Notes under the pieces: generated by a model | Told to the model about the DNA's origin: nothing | The model's input: the letters and a program-made list of their open reading frames with translations, nothing else | Database searches by the model: none | Assembly: GCA_900550705.1 (NCBI GenBank) | Contig: URTG01000109.1 | Coordinates: forward strand, 1-5,949 | Origin: an uncultured Eubacteriales bacterium | GTDB taxonomy: Bacteria > Bacillota > Clostridia > Oscillospirales > Oscillospiraceae | DNA length: 5,949 bases | Direction: 5' to 3' | Shown here: positions 1 through 5,114 of the stretch, piece after piece | Layout: every line of letters starts with the position of its first letter | Numbering within the stretch: the first letter of the stretch is position 1 | Program-made: the position numbers and the translations under genes

Positions 1-19
1 GGATACGCCCGAGATCACA

Positions 20-24
20 GGAGG
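20..24 (+). promoter_or_regulatory. Ribosome binding site of the PPTase gene
   Basis: GGAGG, within AGGAGGG, lies 7 bases before the ATG at 32. This fixes the start of the phosphopantetheinyl transferase gene. The reading frame is open to the left edge of the window, but no other start codon is visible in those 31 bases. No promoter is visible either, so the gene may be co-transcribed with something upstream. Confidence 0.85.
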
Positions 25-31
25 GAAACCC

Positions 32-589
32 ATGCTGTTATACGGAACGAAGCATCTCACCCACCGGGCCCAGGCCCGGGACCTGCTGGCCCGGGGGGCG
101 GCGGAGGGCTGGGGGCTGTCTGCCCTGCCGGAGGAGGGGCGGCTGCCCGGGGGGAAGCCCTGGTTCCCCGCCGCGCCGGAGCGGCAGTTCAATCTGAGCC
201 ACAGCGGTTCCCTGGCCCTGTGCGCCCTGGACGACCAGCCGGTGGGGGCGGACCTTCAAATTGTGAAGGAGCGCTGGCGGCCCGGGCTGATGGACCGCAT
301 TTGCAGCCCGGCGGAGCGGGAATGGCTGGCCGCCCGGGGGGACCGATGGGCGGACTTCGCCCTTCTCTGGGCCATGAAGGAGAGCAGGGTGAAGCAGACC
401 GGCGAGGGCCTGACCCGGGCCATCCGGGGCATTGCCGTCCCCCTGCCGGAGGCGGGGGAGACCCTCTGCCCCCTGGGTCCCCTGTGGTTCGGCCTCTATG
501 GGGGGGAGGGCTGGCGGGCCGCCGTATGCGGACTGACCCCGCCGCCAAACGAAATCACCTGGCTGGACGGGAAACCCAATTTTCCTTGA
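32..589 (+). CDS. Sfp-type 4'-phosphopantetheinyl transferase (short form)
   Basis: This is predicted to move the 4'-phosphopantetheine arm from coenzyme A to a serine of an acyl- or peptidyl-carrier protein in the cytoplasm. The 185-residue product has the family landmarks in order: FNLSHSG (53-59), the metal-site motif GADLQ (72-76, Asp74), and WAMKESRVKQTGEGL (113-127) with Lys116, Glu117 and Lys121. These match the NLSHS, G-(V/I)-D-(I/L)-(E/Q) and W-x-x-KE-x-x-K signatures of the Sfp superfamily. It is shorter than Sfp itself (about 220-230 residues), mainly because the N-terminal part before the NLSHS motif is reduced. Gln76 replaces the second acidic residue of the usual D-x-E metal site, a variation seen in some family members. 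No carrier-protein, NRPS or PKS gene is in the window, so the target is unknown. The stop codon lies inside the -35 box of the promoter that follows. Family assignment is firm; substrate is not known. Confidence 0.9.
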   Translation: MLLYGTKHLTHRAQARDLLARGAAEGWGLSALPEEGRLPGGKPWFPAAPERQFNLSHSGSLALCALDDQPVGADLQIVKERWRPGLMDRICSPAEREWLAARGDRWADFALLWAMKESRVKQTGEGLTRAIRGIAVPLPEAGETLCPLGPLWFGLYGGEGWRAAVCGLTPPPNEITWLDGKPNFP

Positions 590-614
590 CTTTCCACCGC
601 CGCCCTGGTATACT
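586..614 (+). promoter_or_regulatory. Sigma-A-type promoter for the MATE gene leader
   Basis: TTGACT (586-591) and TATACT (609-614) are separated by exactly 17 bases, and each matches consensus at 5 of 6 positions. TGG before the -10 box adds an extended -10. The -35 box overlaps the PPTase stop codon (587-589). Transcription should begin near 621, giving a leader of about 107 bases before the MATE start codon. This is the best promoter upstream of the MATE gene. Confidence 0.75.
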
Positions 615-625
615 CAGACCACTGA

Positions 626-657
626 TTCCGCGCCCACGGCCCGCCGTCCCCGCGGAA
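626..657 (+). other. Structured hairpin in the MATE leader
   Basis: TTCCGCG (626-632) and CGCGGAA (651-657) form a perfect 7-bp stem. Inside it, CCC faces CCC as a symmetric internal loop, followed by a 4-bp stem ACGG (636-639)/CCGT (644-647) closed by the loop CCCG (640-643). It begins only a few bases after the predicted transcription start and ends 16 bases before the terminator. The pairing is seen directly; a regulatory role is inference. Confidence 0.5.
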
Positions 658-673
658 GCTTCTTTGGTATGGT

Positions 674-708
674 AAACGGGCTCCTTGTTACAAAGGAGTC
701 CGTTTTTT
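674..708 (+). terminator. Intrinsic terminator/attenuator upstream of MATE gene
   Basis: AAACGG (674-679) pairs with CCGTTT (700-705), G680 wobble-pairs with T699, and CTCCTT (681-686) pairs with AAGGAG (693-698). This gives a 13-bp stem with a 6-base loop, running into a six-T tract (703-708). It can end transcripts of the PPTase gene. It also lies between the promoter at 586-614 and the MATE gene, so it should act on MATE transcripts too. Only 7 bases separate the T tract from the MATE ribosome site. Confidence 0.85.
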
Positions 709-715
709 CACGAAC

Positions 716-720
716 GGAGG
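716..720 (+). promoter_or_regulatory. Ribosome binding site deciding a TTG start
   Basis: GGAGG lies 7 bases before TTG at 728-730, the spacing expected for an initiation codon. The first in-frame ATG is 19 codons further on, inside the first predicted membrane helix, and has no comparable ribosome site. This supports TTG as the start of the transporter gene. Confidence 0.8.
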
Positions 721-727
721 TTTTTGT

Positions 728-2062
728 TTGTCCGAGAAAGAAAATATTCTGGGCACTCTGCCGGTGGGACGGCTGGTGCTGACGATGTCCTGGCCCATTA
801 TGCTGTCCATGCTCATGCAGGCGGTGTATAACCTGGTGGACAGCATTTTTGTGGCCCAGCTCAGCGACGTGGCCTTTCTGGCCCTGTCCTATGCCTACCC
901 CATCCAGACGCTGATGATCGCCTTCTGCGTGGGCACCGGCGTGGGCTTCAGCGCCATTCTGTCCGGACGCCTGGGGGAGGGGCGGAAGGATGAGGCCAAC
1001 GACGTGGTCTTCCACGGTCTGGCCCTGTACGCTCTGTGCTGGGTGCTGTTCTGCGCCTTCGGCCTGCTGGGCAGCGGGGCCTATCTCCGGGCCTGCACCG
1101 ACACGGCGGAGGCGGCGGCGCTGGGCGCGGCCTATCTGCGGGTGTGCTGCTGCTTCTCCTTCGGCGTGTGCCTGCAATTCCCCTGCGAGCGGATCTTGCA
1201 GTCCACCGGCCACCCGGCGGGCTTTATGCTGATCCAGGGCTCCGGGGCGGTCATCAACCTGATTTTGGACCCCATCCTCATTTTCGGCCTGAAGATGGGC
1301 GTGGTGGGGGCCGCCGTGGCCACGGTGATCGGGCAGATCTCCGGCTCTCTGCTGGGCCTGTTTCTGGTGCGGCGGCTGCGGAGCCAATTCCATGTGACCC
1401 CCAAGGGGGTGCGGCTGAGCCGACGGATTTTTCAGGAGATCGGCCGCATCGCCCTGCCCTCCATCCTGATGCAGTCCCTGTCCAGCGTCATGTCTCTGGG
1501 ACTGAACGCCATCCTCGCCCTGTGGTCAGAGACGGCGGTGTGGGTGCTGGGGGTATACTTCAAGCTGCAATCCTTCGTCTTCATGCCCATTTTCAGCGTG
1601 AACAACGGTCTGGTGTCCATCCTCAGCTTCAACTATGGGGCGGGCCGCCGGGACCGGGTGGCCCGGGCGGTGACCTTTGGCCTTCAGGTGGCCCTCATTA
1701 CGGCGGCGCTGGGGCTGGCTCTGCTGTGGGTGGGGGCGCTGCCCCTGCTGGCCGTGTGCTTCCACGCGGGGGCGGAGGCCATCGCCCTGGGTGTGCCCGC
1801 CCTGCGGATGACCGGGGTGGCCTTCCTGCCCGCGGCGGTGAGCATCGTGTACTCCGCGGCCTATCAGTCCTTGGGGTACAGCCGGTATTCCCTGCTGATC
1901 TCCCTGCTGCGGTATATTGTCCTGCTGCTGCCCCTGACCTGGCTGCTGGTGCGGCTGTGCCACCAGTGGGCCTTCGGCGGCTTTGCCCTGACCGAGGCGG
2001 CCACCGGACTGCTGGCGGCGGGGCTGTACCGCAAGGTCAGGCGGGAGAAGCTCCGGGCGTAA
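728..2062 (+). CDS. MATE-family multidrug/metabolite efflux transporter
   Basis: This is predicted to be a twelve-helix inner-membrane antiporter that exports drugs or metabolites, driven by sodium or protons. Its length (444 residues) is typical. Family landmarks are P-x-x-MLSMLMQAVYNLVDS near 23-39, GTGVGFSAILSGRLGEG (69-85), and the N-lobe motif NLILDPILIFG (177-187) followed by G-x-x-GAAVATVIGQ (191-203). The C-lobe repeats the plan, with LGLNAIL (257-263) and the conserved FNYGAG (301-306) before an Arg-rich loop. Helices are rich in Leu, Val and Ala, and the charged C-terminus (about 435-444) is probably cytosolic. The substrate cannot be read from the sequence. The gene starts with TTG, follows an attenuator-like terminator, and its last 26 bases overlap the clpC 3' end on the other strand. 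Polysaccharide flippases of the same superfamily are less likely because the GTG.GFSA and LDPILIFG motifs are MATE-like. Confidence 0.92.
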   Translation: MSEKENILGTLPVGRLVLTMSWPIMLSMLMQAVYNLVDSIFVAQLSDVAFLALSYAYPIQTLMIAFCVGTGVGFSAILSGRLGEGRKDEANDVVFHGLALYALCWVLFCAFGLLGSGAYLRACTDTAEAAALGAAYLRVCCCFSFGVCLQFPCERILQSTGHPAGFMLIQGSGAVINLILDPILIFGLKMGVVGAAVATVIGQISGSLLGLFLVRRLRSQFHVTPKGVRLSRRIFQEIGRIALPSILMQSLSSVMSLGLNAILALWSETAVWVLGVYFKLQSFVFMPIFSVNNGLVSILSFNYGAGRRDRVARAVTFGLQVALITAALGLALLWVGALPLLAVCFHAGAEAIALGVPALRMTGVAFLPAAVSIVYSAAYQSLGYSRYSLLISLLRYIVLLLPLTWLLVRLCHQWAFGGFALTEAATGLLAAGLYRKVRREKLRA

Positions 2063-4499
2063 GCGCCGGGGGGCGCTCCGGCCGGACCACCACCTGGTCC
2101 CCCTCCGCCAGAACGTGGAGCACGTCCCCCGGCCGCAGACCGCCGGACAGGAGCAGGTCCGCCGCCGGGTCGGCGATGAGCCGGGCCTCCGTCTGACGCA
2201 GGGGACGGGCACCCCGCTCCCGGCTGCCGCCCTGGCGGGCCAGAAGGGCCAGGGCCTCCCGGTCGGCCCGGAGGGTCACGCCGTGCCGGGCCAGCCGCTG
2301 GCCCGTCTCCGCCACCAGTCCGGCGGCGATGGTCTCCAGGGTGTCCCCCTCCAGGGGGTGGAAGACCAGCAGCTCGTCCAGCCGCCCCAGAAATTCCGGG
2401 GCAAAGGCCTGGCGCACCTCCCCCAGCACGGCGGCCTCCACCTGGTCCCGCTGGGCCGCCGGTCCGGCGGAGAAGCCCAGCTGCTGCCCCCGGAGAAAGT
2501 GCCGCGCCCCTAAATTAGAGGTCATCATCAGCACGGTGTTGCGGAAGTCGGTTTTCCGACCCTGGGCATCGGTGAGCACCCCCTCCTCCATCACCTGAAG
2601 GAGGAGGGACCACACGTCCCGGTGGGCCTTTTCCAGCTCGTCCAGCAGCACCACGGACCAGGGGGCGCGGCGGACCCGCTCCGTCAGCTGGCCGCCCTCG
2701 TCGTGGCCCACATAGCCCGGGGGCGAGCCGATGAGCCGGGAGACGGAGTGGGCCTCCTGGTACTCTGACATATCAAAGCGCAGCAGGGCCTCCTCCCGGC
2801 CAAACAGGGTCCGGGCCAGGGCGCGGCACAGCTGGGTCTTGCCCACGCCGCTGGGTCCCAGCAGCAGAAAGCAGGCCACCGGCCGCCGGGGGTCCCGCAG
2901 TCCCAGCCGTCCCCGCCGGATGGCCCGGGCCACCGCCGCCACCGCCCGGTCCTGGCCCAGTACGCTGCGGCGAAGTTCCTCCTCCAGGGCGGCCAGCGCC
3001 TCCCGGTCGGCCTGGGCCGGGTCGCCCACAGGGATGCCCGTCCACTGGGTCAGCACGGCGCGGATGTCCGCCTCCTCCACCGCCTGGGGGAGGCGGTTTG
3101 CCTGCCATTTGGTCCGGGCGTCGGCCAGCTGGCGGCGGAAGTCCCGCTCCGCGTCCCGGAGCAGGGCGGCCTGCTCAAAGTCCCGGGCGCGGATGGCCTG
3201 GGACATCTGCCGGCCCGCCTGGGCGGTGCGCTCCTCCAGCTGGCGCAGCTCCGGGGGGAGGGCCCGCCGGTCCAGCCGGGCCCGGGCCGCCGCCTCGTCC
3301 ATCAGGTCGATGGCCTTGTCGGGCAGAAAGCGCTGGGGCAGATAGCGGATGGACAGGTCCACCGCCGCCGCCAGCGCCCCGTCGCTGATGGTCAGCCGGT
3401 GGTGGGCCTCATACCGGCTCCGCAGCCCCCGGAGGATGGCCAGGGCCTGGTCCCGGCTGGGCTCCGCCACGGTGACGGGCTGAAAGCGCCGCTCCAGGGC
3501 GGCGTCCCGCTCGATGTGCCGCCGGTACTCGTCCAGGGTGGTGGCCCCCATGAGCTGGACCTCTCCCCGGGCCAGGGCGGGCTTCAGGATGTTGGCCGCG
3601 TCGATGGCCCCCTCGGCGCTGCCCGCCCCCACCACGGTGTGCAGCTCGTCCAGAAAGAGGATGACATTCCCCGCCCGGCGGACCTCCCCCAGGACGTGGC
3701 GCAGCTTTTCCTCAAACTCCCCCCGGTACTTGGTGCCCGCCACCATGGCGGACAGGTCCAGGGCGCACACCCGCTTGCCCTGTAAGACGCTGGGCACGGT
3801 CCCCCGGACGATGGCCAGGGCCAGGCCCTCGGCGATGGCCGTTTTGCCCACCCCCGGCTCGCCGATGAGGGCGGGGTTGTTCTTGGTCCGGCGGGAGAGG
3901 ACCTGAATGACCCGCTCCAGCTCCGCCTCCCGGCCGATGAGGGGGTCCAGCCCCCCGGCGGCGGCCAGGGCGGTCAGGTCCCGGGCGCACTGGTCCAGCT
4001 GGCGGGTGTCGGTGACGGAGCGAAGCTCCGGCTCCCGGGGGCGGAAGCGAGGCAGACCGTCCTCCCCGCCCAGGGCGGCGGACACCCGGCGGTAGAGGGC
4101 GTCCCGCTCCACGCCGCAGTCCCCCAGCAGGGCGGCGGCGGCGCAGTGCTCCTGCCGCAGCAGACCGAGCAGCAGCAGCTCCGGGTCCACCGTTCGGCGG
4201 CCCATCCGGCGGCTGTGGGCCACGGCGGACTGAATGGCCAGACAGGAGTTGGGCGTCAGCCCCCGCCGGGGGGCGGGTCCTCTGGCCCCCACCCCCACCC
4301 GCTGGCGCACGGCGGCTTGCAGCGCCTCCGGCCCCGCCCCCGCTTGGCGGAGGACCGAGGCCGCCGGGCTGTACTCCTGCCCCGCCAGCCCCAGCAGCAG
4401 GTGCTCGCTGCCCACATAGCTGTGTCCCAGCCGGGCCGCGCTGCTCAGCGCCAGCCGCAGCACCCCCAGGGCCGCGGCGGTAAAGCAATGATTCGACAT
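2037..4499 (-). CDS. clpC: ATP-dependent Clp protease ATPase subunit ClpC
   Basis: This 820-residue AAA+ unfoldase should form a hexamer that threads proteins into ClpP. In order it has two Clp-N repeats (about 7-65 and 83-140), and AAA-1 with Walker A GEPGVGKT (213-220), pore loop KYRG (257-260), Walker B LFLDE (281-285) and arginines 337-338. A short middle domain with a UVR-like FEQAALLRD (441-449) follows. AAA-2 has Walker A GPSGVGKT (548-555), pore loop GYVG (595-598), Walker B VVLLDE (616-621), sensor TSNLGA (660-665) and GARPL (763-767). LGF (674-676) fits the ClpP-docking loop. The short middle domain and docking loop argue for ClpC rather than ClpB. Glu32 and Glu107 align with the N-domain glutamates reported to bind phosphoarginine in Bacillus ClpC. 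The ATG at 4499 is chosen because GGAGG lies 7 bases before it; an open extension to 4676 lacks family similarity. ctsR, mcsA and mcsB are not adjacent, unlike in the classic operon. Confidence 0.93.
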   Translation of the reverse strand: MSNHCFTAAALGVLRLALSSAARLGHSYVGSEHLLLGLAGQEYSPAASVLRQAGAGPEALQAAVRQRVGVGARGPAPRRGLTPNSCLAIQSAVAHSRRMGRRTVDPELLLLGLLRQEHCAAAALLGDCGVERDALYRRVSAALGGEDGLPRFRPREPELRSVTDTRQLDQCARDLTALAAAGGLDPLIGREAELERVIQVLSRRTKNNPALIGEPGVGKTAIAEGLALAIVRGTVPSVLQGKRVCALDLSAMVAGTKYRGEFEEKLRHVLGEVRRAGNVILFLDELHTVVGAGSAEGAIDAANILKPALARGEVQLMGATTLDEYRRHIERDAALERRFQPVTVAEPSRDQALAILRGLRSRYEAHHRLTISDGALAAAVDLSIRYLPQRFLPDKAIDLMDEAAARARLDRRALPPELRQLEERTAQAGRQMSQAIRARDFEQAALLRDAERDFRRQLADARTKWQANRLPQAVEEADIRAVLTQWTGIPVGDPAQADREALAALEEELRRSVLGQDRAVAAVARAIRRGRLGLRDPRRPVACFLLLGPSGVGKTQLCRALARTLFGREEALLRFDMSEYQEAHSVSRLIGSPPGYVGHDEGGQLTERVRRAPWSVVLLDELEKAHRDVWSLLLQVMEEGVLTDAQGRKTDFRNTVLMMTSNLGARHFLRGQQLGFSAGPAAQRDQVEAAVLGEVRQAFAPEFLGRLDELLVFHPLEGDTLETIAAGLVAETGQRLARHGVTLRADREALALLARQGGSRERGARPLRQTEARLIADPAADLLLSGGLRPGDVLHVLAEGDQVVVRPERPPALTPGASPA

Positions 4500-4506
4500 A
4501 GTGTTC

Positions 4507-4511
4507 CCTCC
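4507..4511 (-). promoter_or_regulatory. Ribosome binding site of clpC
   Basis: On the minus strand GGAGG (within GGGAGGG) lies 7 bases before the ATG at 4499-4497. This decides between that start and an upstream in-frame ATG at 4676, which would add 59 residues unlike any Clp N-terminus. Confidence 0.85.
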
Positions 4512-4545
4512 CAGGGGAAAGCCGGTGGACTGGAACGTCCTTCTC

Positions 4546-4565
4546 CCCGAAGAAACCCGAAGAAA
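4546..4565. repeat. Tandem 10-bp repeat in the clpC leader
   Basis: CCCGAAGAAA occurs twice head to tail (4546-4555 and 4556-4565). On the clpC transcript strand it reads TTTCTTCGGG twice. It sits in a strongly strand-biased tract (about 4549-4595) that is almost all purine on the plus strand and therefore pyrimidine-rich in the clpC 5' leader. The function is unknown. I could not find a convincing clpC promoter in 4500-4735. Confidence 0.6.
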
Positions 4566-4675
4566 AAAGGAGAAAAGATTAAAGAAAGAGAAAATTCTGT
4601 CTGATGTCCCAAAAGTTCCGCCGGTTTTCCGGATAAAATCTTGAGTAAGGATGCCCACTATTTCACAATTTAGCA

Positions 4676-4703
4676 TTGCAATTTCAGAAAGTTGTGATAA
4701 AAT
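4676..4703 (+). promoter_or_regulatory. Candidate ferredoxin promoter
   Basis: TAAAAT (4698-4703) matches the -10 consensus at 5 of 6 positions and is preceded by TGA, an extended -10. A weak -35, TTGCAA (4676-4681), lies 16 bases upstream and matches 4 of 6. Transcription would start near 4710, giving a short leader of about 26 bases. Two flanking arms, TCACAA (4663-4668) and TTGTGA (4692-4697), are inverted repeats around the -35 box and could be an operator. Confidence 0.5.
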
Positions 4704-4720
4704 AAGAGTACATTCAATGT

Positions 4721-4725
4721 GGAGG
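4721..4725 (+). promoter_or_regulatory. Ribosome binding site of the ferredoxin gene
   Basis: GGAGG (within GGAGGTG) lies 10 bases before the ATG at 4736, or 8 bases counting from the end of GGAGGTG. It is a strong site, in keeping with a highly expressed small protein. Confidence 0.85.
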
Positions 4726-4735
4726 TGTACTTATC

Positions 4736-4906
4736 ATGGCTTATGTTATCGGTGATGCCTGCATCAGCTGTGGTTCCTGCGCGGATGCCTGCCCCGTGGG
4801 CGCCATTTCTCAGGGCGATGATCACTATGTGATCGATGCCGGTGCCTGCCTGGACTGCGGTTCCTGCGCCGGTACCTGCCCCGTGGGTGCGATTTCCCAG
4901 GGCTGA
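4736..4906 (+). CDS. Clostridial-type 2[4Fe-4S] ferredoxin
   Basis: This 56-residue protein is a small soluble electron carrier for anaerobic metabolism. Typical partners of such proteins are pyruvate:ferredoxin oxidoreductase, hydrogenase or Rnf/Bcd-Etf complexes. It carries two complete C-x2-C-x2-C-x3-C-P motifs: Cys9, 12, 15 and 19 followed by Pro20, and Cys38, 41, 44 and 48 followed by Pro49. In the classic fold, three cysteines of one motif and the fourth of the other bind each cubane cluster. The two halves (residues 8-27 and 37-56) agree at 16 of 20 positions and both end in CPVGAISQG, so the internal duplication is plain. Length matches the family (about 55-60). It stands alone: divergent from clpC, with its own candidate promoter, a strong ribosome site and a strong terminator. 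Codon use is more balanced (GAT, GGT, TGT appear) than in the very GC-rich neighbours, as expected for high expression. Identity is near certain; redox partner is unknown. Confidence 0.97.
   Translation: MAYVIGDACISCGSCADACPVGAISQGDDHYVIDAGACLDCGSCAGTCPVGAISQG
4757..4903 (+). repeat. Internal duplication within the ferredoxin gene
   Basis: Two 60-base segments, 4757-4816 and 4844-4903, encode the two cluster-binding halves, with 16 of 20 residues identical. The DNA is also close, for example TGCCCCGTGGG occurs in both. This is the ancestral ferredoxin duplication, kept unusually similar here. Confidence 0.8.
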
Positions 4907-4917
4907 TTCCGTTTCGG

Positions 4918-4961
4918 AAACAAAAAAGCAACGCCAGTATGCCGGCGTTGCTTTTTTGTTT
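4918..4961 (+). terminator. Strong intrinsic terminator after ferredoxin
   Basis: The arms 4918-4935 and 4944-4961 pair perfectly over 18 bp: AAAC, six A, GCAACGCC against GGCGTTGC, six T, GTTT. The loop is AGTATGCC (4936-4943). The T-rich side follows the GC core, and the matching A tract means it could also work on the minus strand. A small 5-bp hairpin, TTCCG-TTT-CGGAA (4907-4919), lies directly between the stop codon and this stem. Confidence 0.95.
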
Positions 4962-4965
4962 TTAT

Positions 4966-4996
4966 GGGGGTGTGATTGAGAGCACCCCTCATTTTT
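4966..4996 (+). terminator. Possible second, weaker terminator
   Basis: GGGGTG (4967-4972) pairs with CACCCC (4983-4988), with a further G-T wobble at 4966/4989. The loop has 10 bases, and CA plus five T (4992-4996) follows. It could be a fail-safe behind the main ferredoxin terminator. The T tract is short and offset, so confidence is moderate. Confidence 0.45.
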
Positions 4997-5003
4997 GGCG
5001 CTA

Positions 5004-5012
5004 TGATATAAT
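5004..5012 (+). promoter_or_regulatory. Possible upstream extended -10 promoter of hlyIII gene
   Basis: A perfect TATAAT (5007-5012) is preceded by TGA at 5004-5006, an extended -10 element. No recognisable -35 box lies 16-18 bases upstream, where the sequence is CACCCC-like. It could support a second transcript for the membrane-protein gene, starting near 5019 with a leader of about 96 bases. Confidence 0.4.
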
Positions 5013-5023
5013 ATTTAATATTA
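5009..5023. repeat. Palindrome overlapping the upstream -10 element
   Basis: TAATATT (5009-5015) and AATATTA (5017-5023) form a perfect 7-bp inverted repeat around one central T. It overlaps the TATAAT at 5007-5012 and would cover the start site of that promoter. Its size and position suit a repressor operator, but AT-rich DNA makes chance palindromes more likely. Confidence 0.45.
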
Positions 5024-5042
5024 GATTTGGTGATATTGATGA

Positions 5043-5071
5043 TTGATATTTATTGTGGAACCGGCTATACT
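5043..5071 (+). promoter_or_regulatory. Main candidate promoter of the hlyIII-family gene
   Basis: TTGATA (5043-5048) and TATACT (5066-5071) are 17 bases apart, each 5 of 6 to the consensus. Transcription should start near 5078, giving a leader of about 37 bases before the ATG at 5115. The first triplet of the -35 box is the TTG that would otherwise be read as an upstream start, which argues against that start. Confidence 0.7.
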
Positions 5072-5099
5072 AGAGACTGTAAAAAACGATACCGCATCG

Positions 5100-5106
5100 A
5101 AGGGAG
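5100..5106 (+). promoter_or_regulatory. Ribosome binding site of the hlyIII-family gene
   Basis: AAGGGAG lies 8 bases before the ATG at 5115. It is weaker than the GGAGG sites of the other genes but well placed. Two ATG codons follow in tandem (5115 and 5118), either of which could be used. Confidence 0.65.
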
Positions 5107-5114
5107 TGTTCTTT

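Noticed and set aside
614..1393. Minus-strand open frame of 259 codons over the MATE promoter and 5' half
   Set aside because: The product is Gln/His/Gly-rich with no recognisable domain and lies antisense to a confident gene; it is an artefact of high GC.
1036..2196. Long open frame (386 codons) on the plus strand inside the MATE gene
   Set aside because: Its translation is Gly/Pro/Arg-rich low-complexity sequence typical of an out-of-frame reading of GC-rich DNA. The overlapping MATE frame has clear family motifs.
2037..4499. ClpB disaggregase instead of ClpC
   Set aside because: The middle domain is short with a UVR-like segment rather than the long ClpB coiled coil, and an LGF docking loop for ClpP is present.
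4618..4632. CCGG-TTTT-CCGG hairpin as a terminator between clpC and fdx
   Set aside because: The stem is only 4 bp and no T tract follows on either strand. The genes diverge, so no terminator is expected there.
4500..4676. N-terminal extension of clpC by 59 residues to an upstream ATG
   Set aside because: The added residues do not resemble a Clp N-terminus, are encoded by AT-rich intergenic DNA, and the ATG at 4499 has a GGAGG site at the right distance.
4663..4697. Rex operator in the ferredoxin promoter
   Set aside because: A Rex site has TTGTGA first and TCACAA second with a short centre. Here the order is reversed and the arms are 23 bases apart.
4500..4735. CtsR heptad repeat or CIRCE (HrcA) operator upstream of clpC
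   Set aside because: Neither the GGTCAAA-type tandem heptads nor the TTAGCACTC/GAGTGCTAA inverted repeat is present on either strand.
5043..5114. Upstream TTG start for the hemolysin III-family gene
   Set aside because: The TTG is the first part of a well-formed -35 box, so it would lie outside the transcript of that promoter. The ATG at 5115 has its own ribosome site.
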